Assembly: GCA_027919835.1 (NCBI GenBank)
Contig: JANVFP010000018.1
Coordinates: 992,001 to 1,056,000, forward strand
DNA from: Lentinula raphanica
Taxonomy: Eukaryota; Basidiomycota; Agaricomycetes; Agaricales; Omphalotaceae
DNA: 64,000 nucleotides
Direction of reading: 5' to 3'
In this document: positions 42,762 to 52,326 of the stretch, in pieces
Numbering within the stretch: the stretch's first letter is position 1
Layout: each line of letters opens with the position of its first letter
The notes under the pieces: generated by a model
Database searches by the model: none
What the model was told of the DNA's origin: nothing
Seen by the model: the letters and a program-made list of their open reading frames with translations, nothing else
Translations under genes and position numbers: made by a program

Positions 42762-44500
42762 CGCGCCGGCAGTAGCTCTCTTGGAGGTTCAAAAGTGCGG
42801 ACGCGGTAGGAGGGAAACTGGAGCTTGAAGTCATCCAGTAAAAGTCTAGACAGAAGATCTGCCTTAATGTTGTCTTTGCCAGGAATATGACGAACTCTGA
42901 TGTCAATACCAGTTTTGAGAACTATACCTGCAATAGCAAGGAGAATGGAGTTATGTGATGATTCTTTGACTGCAAGAGAACTGAGAACTTGGACAGAGTC
43001 CAAACTATCAGAGAAGAATAGGGCTCTCTTGGGTGGACTAGGCTTGGAAGCAATGTGATGTAGGCCAGATAAAATAGCTAGCAGCTCTCTGAAGAAGATG
43101 TCTACAATGGGGCTGCCAGGAGTTGGATGCACCTGATAACAAAAACCATTACTAGCATAGACAAAGGATAGGCCTATGTTGCTTGCATCAGTCCAGCTCA
43201 CAAAATCTGCTTCACTATCACTCCATGCTTGGGCATCTACAAATCGTATCCCAATGGCAGACTTGAGCATATCAGAGAACCAGGTCAGGTCTCTATGCAC
43301 TTCACCATTGATAGGGATGTGACGAAATTGAAGTGTCTTCCCACTCATTTTGCGATACATTTCTGTAAGAGCAGGTCTAGCCCATGGAAGAACATTAAGT
43401 GACCAGTTTAGAGAACCTGTTAGATGCTGCCAGTCTCTGAGTGCAGCTTTGCGATTGGGAGATGAGAGGAATGTATGAATAGCTTCTACAAGTCCATCTA
43501 TGGATTCCTGAGTCAAAGAGATGGAACCTTTCATGATATCTGTTAAGAAGCCTATAATCAAAAGCCAGACTCCCCAGTCTTGTTTTCTATCTTCATAAGG
43601 GCAATCAATCATGTCCCAGAAGACTAGAAGCTGTACTTGTCTCTTGGGATATTTCTTGCCATGAAAGGTGATTAGATTCCTCTTGAAGTCCCAGCCAAAG
43701 AAGTCATCCATGTAAACATGTAGATTAGGGATTCCTAGCTTCTCAGTCCCAAACCAACAGAGCAGTGCAGACACAGAGCACCAACAGCAAGGAGAGGTTC
43801 TAGTCCCAAAGACCAGTCTCCTAACAATGTGAAATCTTCCATCAACAGAAACAACTTGACAAAGTTGCCAGAGAGGATGAGCAGGGAGATTGAGGAAGGC
43901 TTTAGCCACATCACTCTTGAATAGCACAAGCTCCTCATTAGGGTGCTCTTTGATAACATCATTGAGCACCTGACCAAAGGTGTGCATATCATCATATTTC
44001 ACTTTGGCCTCCTCTCTAGGAATACCATCATTGAGACCTGATGCAGTTTGATCCATGACAACTCTAGCTTTCCCCTTCTGCCAGACTACAAACATAGGAG
44101 AAACCTTCATGCCAGGCAATAGTACAAAATCTTCTGGTAGTGCTTCTGACCACCTTCCAGCAGCTACCTCCTGATCTCTGTGAGCTCTAAGTGCTGCAAT
44201 GTCTACTGGTTCAGTCACATAGTTATCAACTTTTTGTCTGCATTCCTCTTCCCACTCTGCTTCATAGAAAGGCCAGAACCCTTCTCTCAATGAACGAATA
44301 ACAGAAGCAACAAAAGGTTGGTTAGGATGAGAAGATAAGAGGAGTTCCAAACGATCCACATTGAATGGAGTTTCAACTTTGATGTAACCAGACATAGATT
44401 GTAGAGTAGCAAAAATTTGGGGATTATTCAAGAGATGTTCAGGAGGTGAAGGTAGAGGAGGTGCAGTCATAGTAGACGTGATACTGGGAGGAATGATGTT
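42743..44500 (-). CDS. Ngaro-2 reverse transcriptase / RNase H
   Basis: The pol part of a longer open frame; a likely start is the Met in STMTAPPLPSPPEHLL near 44470. RT motif A is LFKSDVAKAFLNLPAHPL, motif C is VYMDDFFGW, preceded by KARVVMDQTASGLNDG. RNase H follows with FVSWTDASNIGLSF, FRELLAILSGLHHI, FFSDSLDSVQVLSS and the C-terminal HIPGKDNIKADLLSR. No frame break is seen. Upstream of about 44500 the same frame runs antiparallel to no motif and overlaps gag, so I do not count it as pol. This enzyme makes the circular cDNA intermediate. Confidence 0.88.
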   Translation of the reverse strand, partial: NIIPPSITSTMTAPPLPSPPEHLLNNPQIFATLQSMSGYIKVETPFNVDRLELLLSSHPNQPFVASVIRSLREGFWPFYEAEWEEECRQKVDNYVTEPVDIAALRAHRDQEVAAGRWSEALPEDFVLLPGMKVSPMFVVWQKGKARVVMDQTASGLNDGIPREEAKVKYDDMHTFGQVLNDVIKEHPNEELVLFKSDVAKAFLNLPAHPLWQLCQVVSVDGRFHIVRRLVFGTRTSPCCWCSVSALLCWFGTEKLGIPNLHVYMDDFFGWDFKRNLITFHGKKYPKRQVQLLVFWDMIDCPYEDRKQDWGVWLLIIGFLTDIMKGSISLTQESIDGLVEAIHTFLSSPNRKAALRDWQHLTGSLNWSLNVLPWARPALTEMYRKMSGKTLQFRHIPINGEVHRDLTWFSDMLKSAIGIRFVDAQAWSDSEADFVSWTDASNIGLSFVYASNGFCYQVHPTPGSPIVDIFFRELLAILSGLHHIASKPSPPKRALFFSDSLDSVQVLSSLAVKESSHNSILLAIAGIVLKTGIDIRVRHIPGKDNIKADLLSRLLLDDFKLQFPSYRVRTFEPPRELLPARWRESF

Positions 44501-44600
44501 ACAAGAAGAACTAGTAGAAGACCATAAATAACCACGTCTAAAACGTGGATTAGAAGTAGATTCAGATGTATCCAATAAATGTTTTGTACCAGCCAGAGAT

Positions 44601-45920
44601 TTAGGCCCTTGAAGAGCGCTTTCTACTCTCTCTGCGACGCTTCTGGAGCTGGTCATAGCAGGACTGATTGTCAATGGCTCTGTGCTGTTCTCCACACTCA
44701 CTGCAGTAGCCATGCTTCCTGTTATTAGGACATGGCTCTGAACACCTCTTCTCATTCCACAGGATGCAAGGTGTGTCACGACGCTTTGAGCTGGATGAGG
44801 AAGAAGATTGGCCACCACCAGAAGGCCTCTTTCTAGCAGATAACAACTCTTTGAGAAGAAGAGTGTGGAAGCTCTCTGGATTGCCCAGGTCAAATGGAGT
44901 GTTGGCAGCTTTCTGCCTAGCTTCTTTATCAACCCTGATAGCCACAGATGGATCATAAGGTGAGGATCTGAAATACTCCATAATTTGTGCTTTGTATGTC
45001 TCCAGCTCATCTTTGCGATGTGGATAAACCTTGAGCAAAGGAGCAGTCCATGCATCAAAAACTCGGAGCCATTGAGACTCAGAAGTGACAGGCATAGACT
45101 TGAGAACTTGGTCCTTACGAACCAGCTTGTATTCTGACCCAAAATCTCTGCTATCATCATAGGTAGATGAGGAAAAGCTGACCAGTGCAGCATAGACTTT
45201 ATCAAAGTCCACAAAGCGATCCTTAACAATGAGGCGAAGCAAAGAGACAGGGAGAGGATCAGAGAAAGGTTGAGCAGCAAGAAGAGATACAACTGGGTCA
45301 AGATTGCTTTCAGCAGCAAAGAGGTTCTTGAGTTCCCAAGTTTTCTGCACATGAGAAGGAAGAGATGAGGGGCCTGATAGATGTGCCAAGTGAGGAGCAG
45401 CTTCAAGAAGTGCAGCAGGAAGCATGGAAGCAGTTGAAGCAGGTTTGACAGGAGAAGCAAGAAGTCTAGCCAAGGCATCTCTCCCAGCCTGTAGAATAGG
45501 CTCTGGATCTTGAGGAGAAGCACCAGATTCAAGCTGGGCTTGCTCATCATCCAGATCCTGAATCTGAGTCTGCATGCTAGCCCAGGCAGCTTCATTGACA
45601 GCTTCTTCATGAGAGACATCATTCTGATCTGCTGAGACAGCAGTCTTTTTCCCTTTGACCTTAGCTCTCTGATCTCTCTTAAACTTATTAGTCTCTCTCT
45701 GGATATCCATGATCTGAGACACATAGTCTTGGGATATAACAGCATCATTGAAAGAGAGATCTCTAACAGCCCTAAAGGCATCCATAGCATTGATCTCCTC
45801 ATTTCTGAACTGTTCAACAACCTCCTGAAGAGCCCTGGCTTGTTCACCAACTGTCTCAAACTCCAGAGCCTGCACAGGGTCATCAGAGAGCCTGTCAGCA
45901 AGGGAGAGAGAGGGTGACAA
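44601..45920 (-). CDS. Ngaro-2 Gag-like protein with Cys-rich C-terminus
   Basis: 439 residues from MSPSLSLADRLSDDPVQALE. The N-terminal half is helical and charged, with RALQEVVEQFRNEEINAMDA and ETNKFKRDQRAKVKGKK. The middle has the capsid-like part RLIVKDRFVDFDKVYAALVS and WLRVFDAWTAPLLKVYP. The C-terminus has a Ser tract and a Cys/His cluster (CILWNEKRCSEPCPNNRKHG, then YCSECGEQH) for nucleic-acid binding. A preceding Ser/Pro/His-rich frame from MAPHHSESSDPHVFHAS at 46365-46009 may be an upstream exon or leader frame. Confidence 0.75.
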   Translation of the reverse strand: MSPSLSLADRLSDDPVQALEFETVGEQARALQEVVEQFRNEEINAMDAFRAVRDLSFNDAVISQDYVSQIMDIQRETNKFKRDQRAKVKGKKTAVSADQNDVSHEEAVNEAAWASMQTQIQDLDDEQAQLESGASPQDPEPILQAGRDALARLLASPVKPASTASMLPAALLEAAPHLAHLSGPSSLPSHVQKTWELKNLFAAESNLDPVVSLLAAQPFSDPLPVSLLRLIVKDRFVDFDKVYAALVSFSSSTYDDSRDFGSEYKLVRKDQVLKSMPVTSESQWLRVFDAWTAPLLKVYPHRKDELETYKAQIMEYFRSSPYDPSVAIRVDKEARQKAANTPFDLGNPESFHTLLLKELLSARKRPSGGGQSSSSSSSKRRDTPCILWNEKRCSEPCPNNRKHGYCSECGEQHRAIDNQSCYDQLQKRRRESRKRSSRA

Positions 45921-46253
45921 GTGAGGAGCAGCAGAGGAGGATGGAACATTCTGGGAGTGAGGAGAAACAGACCTGAAGTGAACATGGGTTTCTGACTGCC
46001 TAGAGGAGCTAGAGGTGCCCTTGGAATACTGGAAGGTAAGCTGGGTGTGATCTGGGAGTCAGAATGCTTGTTAGAGGACTTGAGAGAAGAAGAGAGTGAC
46101 TTTGATCTGGCCTGGTCTGGCCTGATCTGGTCAGATGAAGGATTGAGAAGAACATGATCAAGAATGAGTGGTCTAGAGGTCTGGGATGCAGTCTGATTAG
46201 CTCTGGTCTTGCTAGATGAAAGTTTGGGAAGAGTTTGAGCAAATTGATGTGTT

Positions 46254-46640
46254 GGAATGGCTTGGATGAGGTCTGATCATGCTGGATCTGACTAGATTTT
46301 GACTTGGAGGGTGTAGAGGCATGGAAAACATGAGGATCTGATGATTCAGAGTGATGAGGAGCCATATAGATTGTTGAGATGAAGATGGTGCTCAGAGAGA
46401 GCAGGAGATTGAAGAAAAAACAGGCAGATCAAGGTTAGATTGAGACACCAAAAACCCATGGAATGGCTTGGATGAGGTCTGATCATGCTGGATCTGACTA
46501 GATTTTGACTTGGAGGGTGTAGAGGCATGGAAAACATGAGGATCTGATGATTCAGAGTGATGAGGAGCCATATAGATTGTTGAGATGAAGATGGTGCTCA
46601 GAGAGAGCAGGAGATTGAAGAAAAAACAGGCAGATCAAGG
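46254..46640. repeat. 205-bp tandem duplication in the Ngaro-2 leader
   Basis: GGAATGGCTTGGATGAGG recurs at about 46254 and 46459, and the copies extend through the putative start MAPHHSES to GGCAGATCAAGGTTAGAT at about 46440 and 46640. The duplication spans the border of A1 and duplicates the start of the leader frame. Confidence 0.8.
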
Positions 46641-47719
46641 TTAGATCTATGTAGATAAGAGTCAGTACTATGTAGAGGCTTATCAGACATGATCAGAGCG
46701 CACTGAGACACCAAAAACCCAAGATCTAACAAAGGAATCAACTCCTAGAGTGTCTGATCTCCTTAGATCTGTCTGGATGTGCTTTGGTATCTGTTCAGTG
46801 TCTTGATGGTGAAAAATGCGAAATTTCATACCAGATTCCTGTATCTGAGACACCTCTGGAAGGCCTGTAGTCTGTACAGATGTAGGAATGTGCTGGACAG
46901 TGAAATCAGAGCTCAGAAAGAGCTAGGGAACATGCAGGCAGCCTCACCCAGGTCAGAGATGGTGGGGGAAGGAAAGGAAGAATGGGAGATCAAAAATTGA
47001 TGTTTCAACTCGCTTTTACAGGCCTCTGCTCAGACCTCTGGCACCTGTAACAGCCACATCAATTTAAAACAGCCCCATGATCAATTGCCTGATGCATGTG
47101 AAGATGGGATCATGTACAGCTATCAGCTGATGATCCAGGCGCCCTATAAGCGCTGGAAATGTCCGAAATATGTCCAGGAATCCATGTGATGAGTCTAGGC
47201 ATGGAGCTAAGTGATATAGAGGCTCTGGGAATGAAATAACACACAAGTGTTTTGAGTGTGCATTTTAAAATGAGGATTGCAGGAGAACCACTAAACCAAA
47301 TGCCTTCAAAATTATTTGCATCTTAAAGAGGACATCAAACTGTATATTTTCATCTAAGACACCTATAGGTTTGGTCCAGGAATGCTTTGTGTAGAATAGA
47401 AAATATTTCAAAAGCTTTATTAAAGCATTCTGAAAAAATATGAATAACTCAACACAGAGTGAGTATTATCATAGGGTTATAGTGGACAACTTGTAGAGAC
47501 AATAGAGCTCTGTATGCGTACACAGTATAGTGGCAAAAGCTCTTGAGAGGTAGCCAGCAATTAAGTGTATTCATGTACACATTAGGTATGATGAAGGTGA
47601 AGACCTTCATGTACATACCTGTTGTGATGAATAGTGCACTATAATTACTGGGAGATGATCTGTTGTTTGCAGAGGCCTGCAGAAAGGCTCCCTACCCTTG
47701 GAATCCGCCTTCATGTCGA
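46616..47719 (-). repeat. Ngaro-2 split direct repeat A1 (5' end)
   Basis: 1104 bp, apparently identical to 40439-41542. It ends TTCATGTCGA directly before the transposase sequence resumes. Confidence 0.88.
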
Positions 47720-50700
47720 GTGCTTCTTCGGTAGAGTTCTCAGCAACCGGTCCATGAAATGAAATGAATCATCGAAAACGCGAGAGGCGTATGGACTCAT
47801 TGAGTCTCGTTGCTGAATGAGCAGGCCTTGAGCGTCTTGTAATGAGCTCACAATCAACTCTTCCGAAGTGATATCAGGATTATCTTCATCATCGAAGTTC
47901 CTTTCAAACTGATTCGGTCAGTATGTGTAATACTAATGATCGCAACACCTCACATACATCATCGTTGTCATCCAGAGTGTGAATACTCTCATCTTCAGTA
48001 TCATCCTCATCGTCCTTATCTTCGTTACTGTCTGGGCTTGTGGATGGATCTTCCTGCAAGTCGTCCTCATCTGATACTGTCAGTGACTGATCCAAGAGAC
48101 TTTGAGATGGGCCAATGGTCATGATGGACTCTGGCTCGGCAGATGATGTTGGTGCTGGTATTCCGAGAATAGACGAAGAAACCGAATCAATGGGAAGGGG
48201 TGGAATGGCAGATCGAGAGCACAAAGTACGTGTTTGGACCACGGCCTTTTGACCATGCTCAAAGATCCATTGTACTGTCTGTTTATGTTTTGCTAAGATC
48301 GCTCCCGGTACTAATACCTTGTTGATCTGTACGAGTGTGTATGCGGGAGTGATTTTGAGTTGAGTCGTATTTCCGTTTTCATCCATGATGACATCAACTT
48401 TTCCGTCGTGATCGAGAATGATACCTTCAGCTACCTCTTTACAGGCAGCAGCAAGGGTTACGAGTTGACCAGGATGAGTTTCGGAAGGATGAAGTCGTAG
48501 GCCGACAGATTTGCACTGTATCAAGGAAAGATAAGTTTGCCACATGACATCGACATGGAGTGCGGAAGTTCTACTCCAGTGTGATGAGCCAAGTAGTGAG
48601 GCTGGCAGGGAGATATCGGAGATCTGCGGTAACGCCTTCTTCAGAACAGCGCGAGTGAGAGAATCAAGGGAGACATAGGCATCCTGAATGACTCCCTTAA
48701 CCTTAGCAAGGCGCCCAAGGTCAAGAAAGGGGCCATCATGAGAAGCGATTGATTTCAAGTCAGGCATATCGAGAAAAGCTGCGATACAGAGGATAGATTC
48801 CAATATACCGTGGCCGAGTTTTATGATGCGTGACGAGGTGAGAACGGAGCGCAAACAGGGTGGGATTTTTACCGGTGTCAGGTGTGAAATCTACATAGAA
48901 TCAAAAAATGAGCTTCATGGATCATGAGTCTGAACTTTGTAAGATATACATACCTCGAAGACGAATATTTTCTCAGCTATCCACAACTGTATACTATAGA
49001 GCGATTTTTGCATCGTCTTACTGATCGAGAGAGCAGCTACAAGTGTCTCAGCGGGAGCTAAAGCTTCGACTTGCTCCAGAATAGTCTCGCATGCATTATT
49101 CATCAGCATGAAATCGCTGTAGAACTCAACCACAGTGGTAGAGCTGAGTTTGAAGTCAGGATATTGAAGAGAATTGTCCATAGTAGCTGATCCAGTGCGA
49201 GATATGTGAACGATGTCGCGCTTCAAGGATTCCATTACGCGTTCATGGAAGTCACGCTCGGCTAGCAAGACCATTTTCAGCAAACGTTGGGATGACAGTT
49301 ATTGCACCGCTACCATACCTGAGGGGTTATCGCAATAGTAAATATTGGTTGGCTGGTGACCGTGCTCTTCGAGGCCCTGCTGAACTTGCTTAAACATTTC
49401 CGGAAGCACCGAAAAGCCTTTTGTGAGACCCATTGCTTGGGTGCGTATTTCTTCCCATTCATTGACGAGCGAAAAAAGTGCCGAGAATATGGGCTCGGAC
49501 TTCAATCTTGCCATGGCTTTCATAATCTGCATGATGAGTTTTGCTTAGAAAAGTGAGCTAGACAAATTCAATTGAGGCACTTGCACGAAAAGTATGATCA
49601 CCAGCCAGTTTGAACCCTGACAATGATGCTTGAATCCGGTCGTGATAGATTTTAACCGCTGCATGGTAGTCCGTCCAGATGCACTTGAGATACCAAACAG
49701 ATGGAGAACTCCCAGCGTATGACATTTGATCTTCGAAGCTCGGAAACTGAGGAACTTGTGCGCCGGAAAGACCCAAGCTTGCTGCAGCAGAGAGGTACAT
49801 GACTTCTTTCCGACTGTGCTGTAACATCTGGAGCTCATGAAGCATTTTTGAAAACGGTTCAGGTCCGAACCGTCCTGCAAAGCATGGCTTCATCTGATCA
49901 ATGAGCAATTTATCCACGGCACCTCGAGTTGTGAGATATGCTAAGATAATTCAGAAGAGATACTCTCTGTTTGAACATTCTACTTACCGGGAAAGGCCTC
50001 TTGAACCCATCGTGGAAGCTGGTCCAGAATATGCGGATCACTGCCCTGGTAACTTACCCCACATCCTGGATCATTTCTTCGGCGAGAGTCGCAGATGTAG
50101 CGATTAGTAAAGAGAAAGTCACCAGAGGAGGTATGAACCTGTCTCGCGATGGGATTATCGTTGTAACCTGTAACACGATATTGTGAATGAAACTGTATCG
50201 AATGCAATACAAAACTCACCATTCATGGTCAGTTTCTTCTCGCACCTGCACTTGAAGCGATCCGGCCGACCAGGGAGGTATTCCAGGAGCCAAACAAAGA
50301 TGGGTCGAAGACAAAGCATGTCGGGATTGAAGGCTGTACGAGAAGCAGCATCGTGAAGCGCAAACACAGGATGCGGAGGTTGAACTATGAATTGTTTCTC
50401 CTTGTAACACTTCGGCATACCATACTGGTCAATCTGTTTTCGGAGACCGTTTCGGTAGTCGACCAAGTATTGATGAATGAGCGAACACTCTGGAACCTCA
50501 GAGGCTATTGTCTCCTGCTCGGCCATTCTCGCATTCTTCTCCATTGAATCATCCATGTTATTAGACACGCTTTCATCAATCTCACGACCGCTCTCAATCC
50601 GAATGTCTGCATACTCATCGTTATCCATCACTTCAACTACCTCGCTCATGAGACAATGATATGTCTCGCTCGTGAGAATACTGAAATTCTGTGCAGTCAC

Positions 50701-51022
50701 TGAATTCATCAAGCAGACAATAAGTATATAATTAACTTTGATAATGGAACAATGACATGCCTGATGAACCGCCAACTCCATGTGTTGATGTTGCCCTTTC
50801 AGGATTTCCTTGAAGTCCACGCGGTGCGAAAAATACCGGAGTATTTGAATTCTGATTTACAGAAGATGTTGAGTGGGAAGGTGGTACAGAAGCGAGTTTA
50901 TTTGGTGTAACGATGTTCTTCCCCTTTTTCTTCCTTTCAGATCCTTCACGTCGACCTCCATGAGTACCGCGCGCGTGAAGCTTGGGAGGTACTGGCTCAT
51001 TGCGGGAAGAATTAGATTGCAT
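47720..51022 (-). pseudogene. Transposase-like gene, 5' part: zinc domain, DDE core, exonuclease-like insert
   Basis: Multi-exon minus-strand gene from MQSNSSRNEPVPPKLHARG. After a disordered start comes a Cys-rich domain: LLEYLPGRPDRFKCRCEKKL, YNDNPIARQVHTSSGDFLF, CDSRRRNDPGCGVSYQGSDP. It resembles the fungal DUF6729 type. Next LLIDQMKPCFAGRFGPEPFS and the proposed first catalytic Asp in GFKLAGDHTFRAS. The second is in NIYYCDNPS followed by AERDFHERVMESLKRD. Between this and the third (in the 3' part) lies a segment shaped like a 3'-5' exonuclease (FLDLGRLAKVKGVIQDAYVS, LDSLTRAVLKKALPQ) but lacking its acidic residues. The tail before the cut is acidic (EDKDDEDDTEDESI). It ends KKHS at the Ngaro-2 insertion. 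Confidence 0.72.
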
Positions 51023-51232
51023 TTTTGTATGATTATTGGATAGCGTAAGGTAGAATAAGAATATAGTAGGACAGAACAATGCAAAAAGTGGGCGGGATAA
51101 GGCGGGATACTGTGACCACAGTGATAAGTCACAGAATGTGACCAAATGTGACTAGTAATGACGACATCAATCAGGTGCCATGGTGTATGTCCAAATTGGG
51201 ACATAAGCCTCCACGGACATAGCACATGAACC

Positions 51233-51811
51233 GAATCTATCTGATGCGATGGGTGATGATCGATGAACTGTGAACGTTTCAAGACTATGTAATAGACTAT
51301 GTATGTTCAATCACCACGCCAAGCCGCATGAACGGTTGATCTTCGATCGGCAGTTCGTTCAATGGTTGAACAAAGTTGAAGCTTGAAGAGGCTTGAAGCT
51401 GAAGCTGAAGCTTGAAGGGGCGATGTTCTGGAACTAATGCTTAAGGAGTCAGAATTATAGTAAACATACGGAGAGTTGAGGAGGGGGATGTCATTTGTCA
51501 AGGCAGGTCAAGAAACAAAAGTTGGGAATTATATATAGTATCACTAGACTCGAACCCCGCTCGAACCAGCACTCTGGCAGAGTCGGACTACAGGTTCGCG
51601 TGACGCGTCTATAGTATGACTACATCATCCACCCAATTTTCTCGTACGCATATCGTTGCTCAGCCTCAACCTTCATACAAAACAACTATCTACAACTATC
51701 CGTTCGGAGATCCATCAGTCTGTATCCTCTTCTTGGATTTAACAATCACTGGGACTACGAACGTATACTACAAAAGAACAGCAACGAACAGCTGAACTAC
51801 TACGATGCACT
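51233..51811. other. Flank of gene A beyond the DNA transposon, then spacer to gene B
   Basis: 51237-51350 matches 52743-52830 (CTATCTGATGCGATGGGTGAT, CGCCAAGCCGCATGAA). 51640-51780 matches the region downstream of gene A at about 18890-18990 (GTATCCTCTTCTTGGATTTA-like). These matches show the A and B loci as tandem repeats. No further gene is seen. Confidence 0.65.
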
Positions 51812-52326
51812 TTACTTTGTAGGAAGCGTAACTATCATATCCGTAATGTTGATCCAGCCCCCTTGATTGAAGCCTATCGTCATTCCCTGCGATCCAAGAA
51901 CCATATAAGTTAAATCAGCTTTTTCCTTGTCCTCCAACGTTTTCTGCTTGATTTCCCACACATCCTTGTCGTCCTTCTCTGGAGGCACGACCTTCGTATG
52001 ATCCTTCAAAGCTTTGATGACGAAGACCTTCATCGAACTCTCGGCTTTCTCGATACGTACGTCCTCAGTACCCCAATCTTTGGGAACGCCATCGGGGTCA
52101 TAGTTGATTTGTACCGATTTTACTTTGTCACCGTAGTAAGTGGGTTCACCTTGGCCTACAGAATCTGGACTCTGAATTGAATGGTAAGGCTTCTCCTCTT
52201 GTGGTCGAGACACTAGTGACCACCACTAACCTGGGGAGATCTGGGCGTAAGCCTCCTCAAGGGCACAGGTGCCGTGTATACGACGGCCACGAGCCAGACG
52301 ACGAAAAAAACGACGTTAAAACGCAT
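51812..52326 (-). CDS. Small secreted protein, copy B
   Basis: The start at 52326 gives MRFNVVFFVVWLVAVVYTAP (signal peptide), nearly identical to copy A. The body (VQINYDPDGVPKD, KVFVIKALKDHTK, PPEKDDKDVWEIKQKTLEDK) aligns with copy A and continues to GFNQGGWINITDM and a stop at 51812, without the MITE. Between PRSPQ and EKPYHSIQ the frame changes. A very short intron of about 35 bp (GTTAGT...AGAG) would restore it, or this copy has its own small deletion. About 110 mature residues, function unknown, fungal-lineage specific by appearance. Its upstream region is the empty target site for the insertions at copy A. Confidence 0.65.

Larger units (their letters stand above)
40249..47719 (-). mobile_element. 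Second Ngaro-like tyrosine-recombinase retrotransposon (Ngaro-2), apparently intact
   Basis: 7.47 kb inside the transposase gene. Minus-strand order: A1 (47719-46616), gag, pol, YR, B1 (41635-41540), A2 (41542-40439), 94-bp spacer, B2 (40344-40249). A repeats are 1104 bp and B repeats 96 bp, and each pair looks identical. The trinucleotide CGA sits at both outer ends and at the B1A2 junction, and the target reads in frame across a single CGA. All three large frames are open. It is not a close relative of Ngaro-1, whose repeats and protein sequences differ. Confidence 0.9.
37628..51232 (-). mobile_element. DDE-type DNA transposon with exonuclease-like insert, itself split by a retroelement
   Basis: Flanked by the 8-bp duplication GAATCTAT (37620-37627 and 51233-51240) inside the flank of gene A. 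The sequence on both sides (GCTATCTGA and CTGATGCGATGGG) is continuous in the flank of gene B (about 52743). The ends form an imperfect inverted repeat: GGCTTATGGTTTATGTC at the left, and GGTTCATGTGCTATGTC on the opposite strand at the right, 18 of the first 24 bases matching, mismatches mostly C/T. It carries one large transposase gene (51022 to 38419), and without the nested Ngaro element (40249-47719) would be about 6.1 kb. The superfamily is not certain; 8-bp duplications occur in hAT- and KDZ-like elements. Confidence 0.75.

Noticed and set aside
44500..45985. Long minus-strand frame upstream of the Ngaro-2 RT, in frame with it
   Set aside because: It overlaps the better supported gag frame, is Leu/Ser-rich low-complexity and has no motif, so it looks like a shadow frame of gag.
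51540..51620. Possible tRNA, with an A-box-like TGGCAGAGTCGG at 51575-51586
   Set aside because: No B-box follows at the right distance and no cloverleaf stems pair on either strand.
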